A stretch of 64,000 nt of DNA, taken from Methylotenera_A sp031422335 (GTDB taxonomy: Bacteria > Pseudomonadota > Gammaproteobacteria > Burkholderiales > Methylophilaceae). The stretch spans positions 1-64,000 of the forward strand of contig JANOQW010000009.1 in assembly GCA_031422335.1 (NCBI GenBank). Reading direction: 5' to 3'. A program made the translations under genes and the position numbers. The notes beneath the pieces were generated by a model that saw only the letters and a program-made list of their open reading frames with translations, was not told the DNA's origin and did no database searches. Shown here one piece after another: positions 60,330 through 64,000 of the stretch (position 1 is its first letter; every line of letters begins with the position of its first letter).

Positions 60330-60356
60330 AAAAAAGGCGACCTAAGTCGCCCTTTT
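60330..60356. terminator. Terminator-like hairpin between rplI and dnaB
   Basis: AAAAAAGGCGAC, loop CTAA, GTCGCCCTTTTT, 30 bp after the rplI stop on the minus strand. The T-run on both strands makes it bidirectional. It should lower dnaB expression relative to the ribosomal genes. Confidence 0.85.
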
Positions 60357-60385
60357 TAATTAATACTTATTTAAAACATTTAAGC

Positions 60386-60835
60386 TTAAGCTTCTGCGCT
60401 AACTGTTACCGTAATATCCACCACAATATCGTGATGCAATGCCACTGATACTGCATGGTCGCCAATAGTTTTTAGCGGACCAGTTGGCAAACGTACTTCA
60501 GATTTAACCACTTCAAAGCCAGCAGTTACCAAGCCTTCAGCAATGTCACCATTGGTAACAGAGCCAAATAAACGGCCATCTACGCCAGCTTTTTGCGAAA
60601 CTTTTAACACATAAGCAGCCAATTTTGCACCGCGCGCTGTTGCCGCCGTTAAAATATCTGCTTGTTGCTTTTCAAGCTCGGCACGGCGTGCAGCAAATTC
60701 TGCTTTGTTTGTCTCAGTTGCGCGTTTTGCTTTGCCTTGTGGGATTAAAAAGTTACGGCCAAAGCCATCTTTAACTTTAACAATATCGCCCAAGCTGCCT
60801 AGGTTTGCTACTTTTTCTAATAAAATAATTTGCAT
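60386..60835 (-). CDS. rplI: 50S ribosomal protein L9
   Basis: Of 149 residues, the N-terminal domain begins MQIILLEKVANLGSLGDIV followed by KDGFGRNFLIPQGKA, then a long connecting helix and a C-terminal RNA-binding domain. Canonical length. It is the last ribosomal gene of the rpsF-priB-rpsR-rplI operon. Confidence 0.98.
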   Translation of the reverse strand: MQIILLEKVANLGSLGDIVKVKDGFGRNFLIPQGKAKRATETNKAEFAARRAELEKQQADILTAATARGAKLAAYVLKVSQKAGVDGRLFGSVTNGDIAEGLVTAGFEVVKSEVRLPTGPLKTIGDHAVSVALHHDIVVDITVTVSAEA

Positions 60836-60857
60836 AATATTCTCTCTTTGGCCCTAA

Positions 60858-61091
60858 TTAACCAGGGTGCTTGTCTGTGTATGGTAACAATGCCAAAAAG
60901 CGCGCGCGTTTTACTGCGGTTGTTAATTGACGTTGATATTTGGCTTTTGTGCCTGTCATACGGGCTGGAATAATTTTAAAGTTTTCAGAGATGAAATCTT
61001 TAAGCAAATCTACGTCTTTGTAATCTACTTCTTTGATGCCCTCTGCGCTAAAACGACAATAGCGGCGGCGTTTATACATTTCTCTTGCCAT
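60858..61091 (-). CDS. rpsR: 30S ribosomal protein S18
   Basis: A 77-residue basic ribosomal protein with YKRRRYCRFSAEGIKEVDYKD and the conserved core IPARMTGTKAKYQRQLTTAV followed by KRARFLALLPY. It binds S6, whose gene lies upstream in the same operon. Confidence 0.98.
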   Translation of the reverse strand: MAREMYKRRRYCRFSAEGIKEVDYKDVDLLKDFISENFKIIPARMTGTKAKYQRQLTTAVKRARFLALLPYTDKHPG

Positions 61092-61101
61092 GGTGTAACT
61101 C

Positions 61102-61413
61102 CTAAATATTCTTTAAATTAGCTTCTAACTTTTCAATATGAAGCTGTTCAATATGAAACACTAGTTGCGTACTTTTTGCGCTACGTTTGGCTAAAAAACC
61201 TTTGGCTTTAATATTATCGCCAAGCTGAATATTTTGTTTAGCAATTTCGCCTATTGCGACTGCATTTACTTCACATTCAACTTTTCTTTTTAAGCCAGCC
61301 TCTGTTTGTTCAGAGGCATGTTGCAACACAAAACTTAGCAACGGTAAACCTGCTGGGGTATAGCGTATAGCATCTAAGCCAATCACTATGCCGCTCAGCG
61401 TTAAACTATTCAC
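61102..61413 (-). CDS. priB: Primosomal replication protein N (PriB)
   Basis: A 103-residue SSB-like OB-fold protein that helps restart stalled replication forks by stimulating PriA. NSLTLSGIVIGLDAIRYTPA at the N-terminus and the central FVLQHASEQTEAG are typical. Position between rpsF and rpsR is diagnostic. It starts right after the rpsF stop with no spacing, indicating coupled translation. Confidence 0.95.
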   Translation of the reverse strand: MNSLTLSGIVIGLDAIRYTPAGLPLLSFVLQHASEQTEAGLKRKVECEVNAVAIGEIAKQNIQLGDNIKAKGFLAKRSAKSTQLVFHIEQLHIEKLEANLKNI

Positions 61414-61824
61414 TTATGCTGCTGCAACCTCTGCTTTAGCAGCAACTTCTGTAACAGCTGCTGGCTTAGCTGGCGCTTCGTCACGGCTAATTACGTTACG
61501 TGATTTTTCTTCTTTCATCATTGGGCTAGGTGCGGTTACCGCAGTTTTAGTACCCATGGTGATATGACGAATAACCGCATCGTTAAATTTAAAGCCGTGC
61601 TCAAGCTCAGCCAATGCTTCTAAGCTGCACTCAATGTTCATTAGCACGTAATGTGCTTTGTGGATTTTTTGAATTGGGTAAGCCAATTGACGACGGCCCC
61701 AATCTTCTAAGCGGTGCATAGTGCCGCCGCTAGCTGCAATTTGCGCGCGATAACGCTCAATCATTGCAGGCACTTGCTCGCTTTGGTCCGGATGGACGAT
61801 AAAAACTACTTCGTAATGACGCAT
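61414..61824 (-). CDS. rpsF: 30S ribosomal protein S6
   Basis: The first gene of the operon. The 136-residue protein begins MRHYEVVFIVHPDQSEQVPAM and has WGRRQLAYPIQKIHKAHYVLMNIE-type core sequence. A 40-residue Ala/Lys/Glu-rich tail (AKPAAVTEVAAKAEVAAA) is longer than in many homologues. The AGGAG ribosome site precedes the ATG. Confidence 0.98.
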   Translation of the reverse strand: MRHYEVVFIVHPDQSEQVPAMIERYRAQIAASGGTMHRLEDWGRRQLAYPIQKIHKAHYVLMNIECSLEALAELEHGFKFNDAVIRHITMGTKTAVTAPSPMMKEEKSRNVISRDEAPAKPAAVTEVAAKAEVAAA

Positions 61825-61985
61825 GAAATCTCCTTGTGGTTAAAGCCACCTTCAATGCGGATGAAGTGTGGCAAGGTTTGAAAGAGTCGCGATTATAGAC
61901 AAAAAGTGTTGATTAATCAAACTATTTACCAAATTAAAGCGAGATTTATGCAAATTAAGATTAGGGTTATAGGCAATTAAACATC

Positions 61986-62022
61986 TGCCCTGCAGGCCGC
62001 ATGGATATTGGCTCACAGGGCA
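61986..62022. repeat. 37-bp palindromic element (intergenic)
   Basis: Arms TGCCCTGCAGGCC and GGCTCACAGGGCA with loop GCATGGATATT. It lies in the 303-bp gap 61825-62127 upstream of rpsF and downstream of the BLUF gene. Apart from this element, the gap holds the rpsF promoter region and a 10-bp tandem repeat (62071-62100). Confidence 0.92.
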
Positions 62023-62070
62023 TAGGTAAGATAGCTTTATATTTTTTATATCGAAAACTGTGGTCTGTTT

Positions 62071-62100
62071 GCTATTTTTTGGTATTTTTTGGTATTTTTT
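62071..62100. repeat. Three tandem copies of a T-rich 10-mer
   Basis: GCTATTTTTT, GGTATTTTTT, GGTATTTTTT, followed by another T. Located just beyond the BLUF gene stop. It looks like slippage; a role is not evident. Confidence 0.8.
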
Positions 62101-62127
62101 TGTTTCAATCAGTTAACTTAAAGAACA

Positions 62128-62718
62128 TTACCTTAAAAAAATTATTAGTATAGTAAACGAAACTATTGCAATTAATAGGTAGGTTATTAGTTTGTTATTG
62201 TTTGCTTTAGTAGCAAGGTTTTGTATTGTTTGCTTATCGGCTTGCATGGCTTTTATACTGATATCTTCTAGCAAGGTCTCCTCTGTCGAATCGTTTTTAG
62301 AATGCAGCAACGCCAAAGCATTTTTAGTCATCTCAGCATTAAAATTATAAGGATCAAACTTCTTTAAACCCTGGGATTTAAGCAAATTTGTCATTTCATC
62401 TTCTAGCGGCACATGCTTCATACTCCAGTTAGAAAATGACAGGCTATCGATTGGTTTTCTGCTGAGTATTTTAAGTTCTTTATGGCGGTCATCACGTAGT
62501 AATTTTTCGTAAAGCTTATCTACGGCTTCTGCTGCGCCTTCTAAACATTGAAAAAAACAACCATCACCAAAATACAGCACACCAACTAAACCATTTTTCT
62601 TATTATTAGTGCGTGATTTCAACAGTATTCGCGCAACATTGGGTTCAATTCCATTGCTAAGCTCTGTTGGTGCAAAGGTTGAGCGGCTGATATAAATCAT
62701 TTGAATTAAATTCTGCAT
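62128..62718 (-). CDS. BLUF-domain blue-light photoreceptor with C-terminal membrane anchor
   Basis: A 196-residue protein. The N-terminal BLUF domain (about 1-95) binds FAD and senses blue light. The key residues are visible: Tyr9 in MIYISRS, Asn38/39 in SRTNNKKNGLVG, Gln57 in GCFFQCLEGA, and Trp98 with Met100 in FSNWSMKHVP. A linker of helical, acidic sequence leads to one hydrophobic helix (KLITYLLIAIVSFTILIIFL) at the very C-terminus, so it is probably tail-anchored. The ATG at 62718 has AAGGGA upstream. No output domain is fused; the partner is unknown. Confidence 0.88.
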   Translation of the reverse strand: MQNLIQMIYISRSTFAPTELSNGIEPNVARILLKSRTNNKKNGLVGVLYFGDGCFFQCLEGAAEAVDKLYEKLLRDDRHKELKILSRKPIDSLSFSNWSMKHVPLEDEMTNLLKSQGLKKFDPYNFNAEMTKNALALLHSKNDSTEETLLEDISIKAMQADKQTIQNLATKANNNKLITYLLIAIVSFTILIIFLR

Positions 62719-62951
62719 TTTATTTCCCTTTTGATTCATTATTATCAATCAGTTGTTAGCATTAACTGCTAAGTAACTGAATTAACTTTGGTTGAGGCCG
62801 TCGTATGATGAAATTAGTTTCATCTCAACCTTTAATTGACAGTATTTTCTTCAACTGTACTTACATAATCTGGCTAGAGAAAACGGTTACTAGCGCAGCC
62901 AGCGTAGCACGCTGCAAGGCATTGCACCGCATGCATATGACTTACAGCGCG

Positions 62952-63407
62952 TTATTTTATGGTTAATTGAAACGTGTGTTTGGCTAAATAAATCTCGCGC
63001 AAAAAACAGCCTAAGCTAATAATTAAGCTGAGCATGGCGGCAATAAATAGTAGTGATACTAACCAAGATGAATCCCAGCGGATAACCGAGCCTAAAAATA
63101 GCATGCCGATGACTACAGACACCAACAATAGTGACAATGTGCTGAGCGTAATCGCCCAATGCACCCAATTGGCGCGACAAGAAAGCAAAAATAGCTCCCG
63201 ACTATAATTAGCACAGCTAGGGTTTTCAGCTTGCGCTTGTGCCGATTCGCATTTTTCATTTAGCGCACGAAATCTATCCACCACGCGCCCTAACCTACCT
63301 GTGAGTACGCCTAAAAGTGCGCTCACACCCATTAGCAAAAATACAGGCGCAATCGCCAGTTGTATTACCTCGGATGCACTACTGACACTATGAATAACAG
63401 TTTGCAT
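62952..63407 (-). CDS. DUF2721 membrane protein
   Basis: A 151-residue protein with three hydrophobic segments (about 14-36, 73-99 and 107-131). The N-terminal VIQLAIAPVFLLMGVSALLG and LTGRLGRVVDRFR match DUF2721, a family of unknown function. A short Cys-containing polar stretch lies between the first and second helices (CESAQAQAENPSC). The 203-bp gap to the BLUF gene (62749-62951) holds nothing I recognise. Confidence 0.82.
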   Translation of the reverse strand: MQTVIHSVSSASEVIQLAIAPVFLLMGVSALLGVLTGRLGRVVDRFRALNEKCESAQAQAENPSCANYSRELFLLSCRANWVHWAITLSTLSLLLVSVVIGMLFLGSVIRWDSSWLVSLLFIAAMLSLIISLGCFLREIYLAKHTFQLTIK

Positions 63408-63467
63408 ATTATTTCTTTCTTATTTAAAAATTATATTTTAAACATGTGATTTAAACATTAAAACAGC

Positions 63468-63561
63468 TGCCCTGAGAGCTAATATCCATGCGGGTTTCGC
63501 ACATGAATAACCAGCTTTAGCTGGTATATTCTGCGATGAAGACCTTTACGGTTACAGGGCA
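63468..63561. repeat. Long form (94 bp) of the palindromic element, copy B
   Basis: Starts TGCCCTGAGAGCT-AATATCCATGC like the short form and ends ACAGGGCA, with 57 extra bases in the right arm. The insert folds as GAATA-ACCAGC-TTTA-GCTGGT-A-TATTC. It lies between uvrB and the DUF2721 gene. Confidence 0.85.
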
Positions 63562-63594
63562 TCTATTTTTTCTCGGTGTTTTTAAACCTTTAAT

Positions 63595-64000
63595 TTATTC
63601 AATTAAATCGGGCATGCTAGCCCCATAAAATTTAGTCTTAAGCGTTTTTAGTTGGTCTCTAAAATCGGCAGCTTTTTCAAATTCTAAATTCTTCGCCGCA
63701 TCGTGCATGGCTTTTTCTAGGCGCTTCATTTCTTTGGCAATTTGTTTCTCGCTCAGGCTTTCGTAATTGGCTTGCTCTTGCGCAGCTTTGCGCTCACGCT
63801 TGCCTTCTTCTACGTCATATACGCCGTCTATCATGTCTTTTACGCGTTTTACAATGCCTTTTGGGGTAATGCCATTGGCTTCATTAAAGGCTGTTTGTAT
63901 TTTTCTACGCCGATTGGTTTCGTCAATGGCCAAGCCCATGCTGCGCGTAATTTTATTGCCGTAAAAAATAACCGCGCCGTTTAAGTTGCGCGCGGCGCGG
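63595..64000 (-). CDS. uvrB: Excinuclease ABC subunit B (UvrB), C-terminal part only
   Basis: The visible 135 codons are the end of UvrB, the damage-verifying helicase of nucleotide excision repair. They include the end of helicase domain 2 (ITRSMGLAIDETNRRRKIQ), the linker (NGITPKGIVKRVKD) and the C-terminal UVR domain that contacts UvrC (LEKAMHDAAKNLEFEKAADF). The protein ends MPDLIE. The rest of the gene lies beyond base 64000. Confidence 0.95.
   Translation of the reverse strand, partial: RAARNLNGAVIFYGNKITRSMGLAIDETNRRRKIQTAFNEANGITPKGIVKRVKDMIDGVYDVEEGKRERKAAQEQANYESLSEKQIAKEMKRLEKAMHDAAKNLEFEKAADFRDQLKTLKTKFYGASMPDLIE

Overview
The window looks like the chromosome of a betaproteobacterium, most likely a methylotroph of the Methylophilaceae (Methylotenera/Methylophilus type). 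That placement is an inference. It rests on betaproteobacterial operon orders (rpsB-tsf-pyrH-frr-uppS-cdsA-dxr-rseP-bamA-skp-lpxD-fabZ-lpxA-lpxB-rnhB; rpsF-priB-rpsR-rplI-dnaB; plsX-fabH-fabD-fabG-acpP-fabF), a two-subunit pyruvate carboxylase, the HpnCDE squalene route and moderate-to-low GC. No rRNA, prophage, transposase or CRISPR array is visible.

Layout. 1-1502: mltG (partial) and pabC. 1627-5599: a foreign-looking block of a VapBC toxin-antitoxin pair and a single-chain restriction-modification enzyme, lying between fabF and pabC, which are normally adjacent. 5838-12343: fatty-acid genes fabF-acpP-fabG-fabD-fabH-plsX-rpmF-yceD, all minus. 12457-19758: plus-strand genes for pyruvate carboxylase (two subunits with a small membrane protein between), Maf, a DUF4139 exported protein, an RsmI-like methyltransferase and a lipoprotein. 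19760-34629: the minus-strand translation / envelope-biogenesis superoperon. 34971-40747: ZnuD-like TonB receptor with a small exported protein, then an acyltransferase and a FemAB/BioF2-like protein. 40983-44367: map-glnD. 44379-50612: agmatine/putrescine cluster with a divergent LysR regulator. 50631-56191: two small cupins, tRNA-Ser, def, mtnP, hpnC-hpnD-hpnE. 56351-61824: radA, an exported protein, dnaB, rplI, rpsR, priB, rpsF. 62128-64000: membrane-anchored BLUF protein, DUF2721 protein and the C-terminus of UvrB.

The most unusual content is a dispersed 37-bp palindromic element: a 13-bp arm, an 11-nt loop reading AATATCCATGC or its complement, and a 13-bp arm. I count eight intergenic copies. 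Two of these are long forms of 93-94 bp carrying a nested hairpin whose stem sequence differs between copies but still pairs. Element-like sequence also occurs inside at least six reading frames (R-M enzyme, FabD, RsmI-like methyltransferase, UppS, OafA-type acyltransferase, GlnD) and is always translated in one of only two frames, giving LQANIHA-like or CPATRMDIGSQ-like peptides. This resembles the idea behind the protein-coding palindromic elements of Rickettsia, though the sequence is unrelated.

Two further oddities cluster at fabF. Its second catalytic histidine is a leucine codon (CTC). Its last eight codons plus stop are repeated immediately downstream with only synonymous changes, a likely recombination scar at the edge of the defence block.
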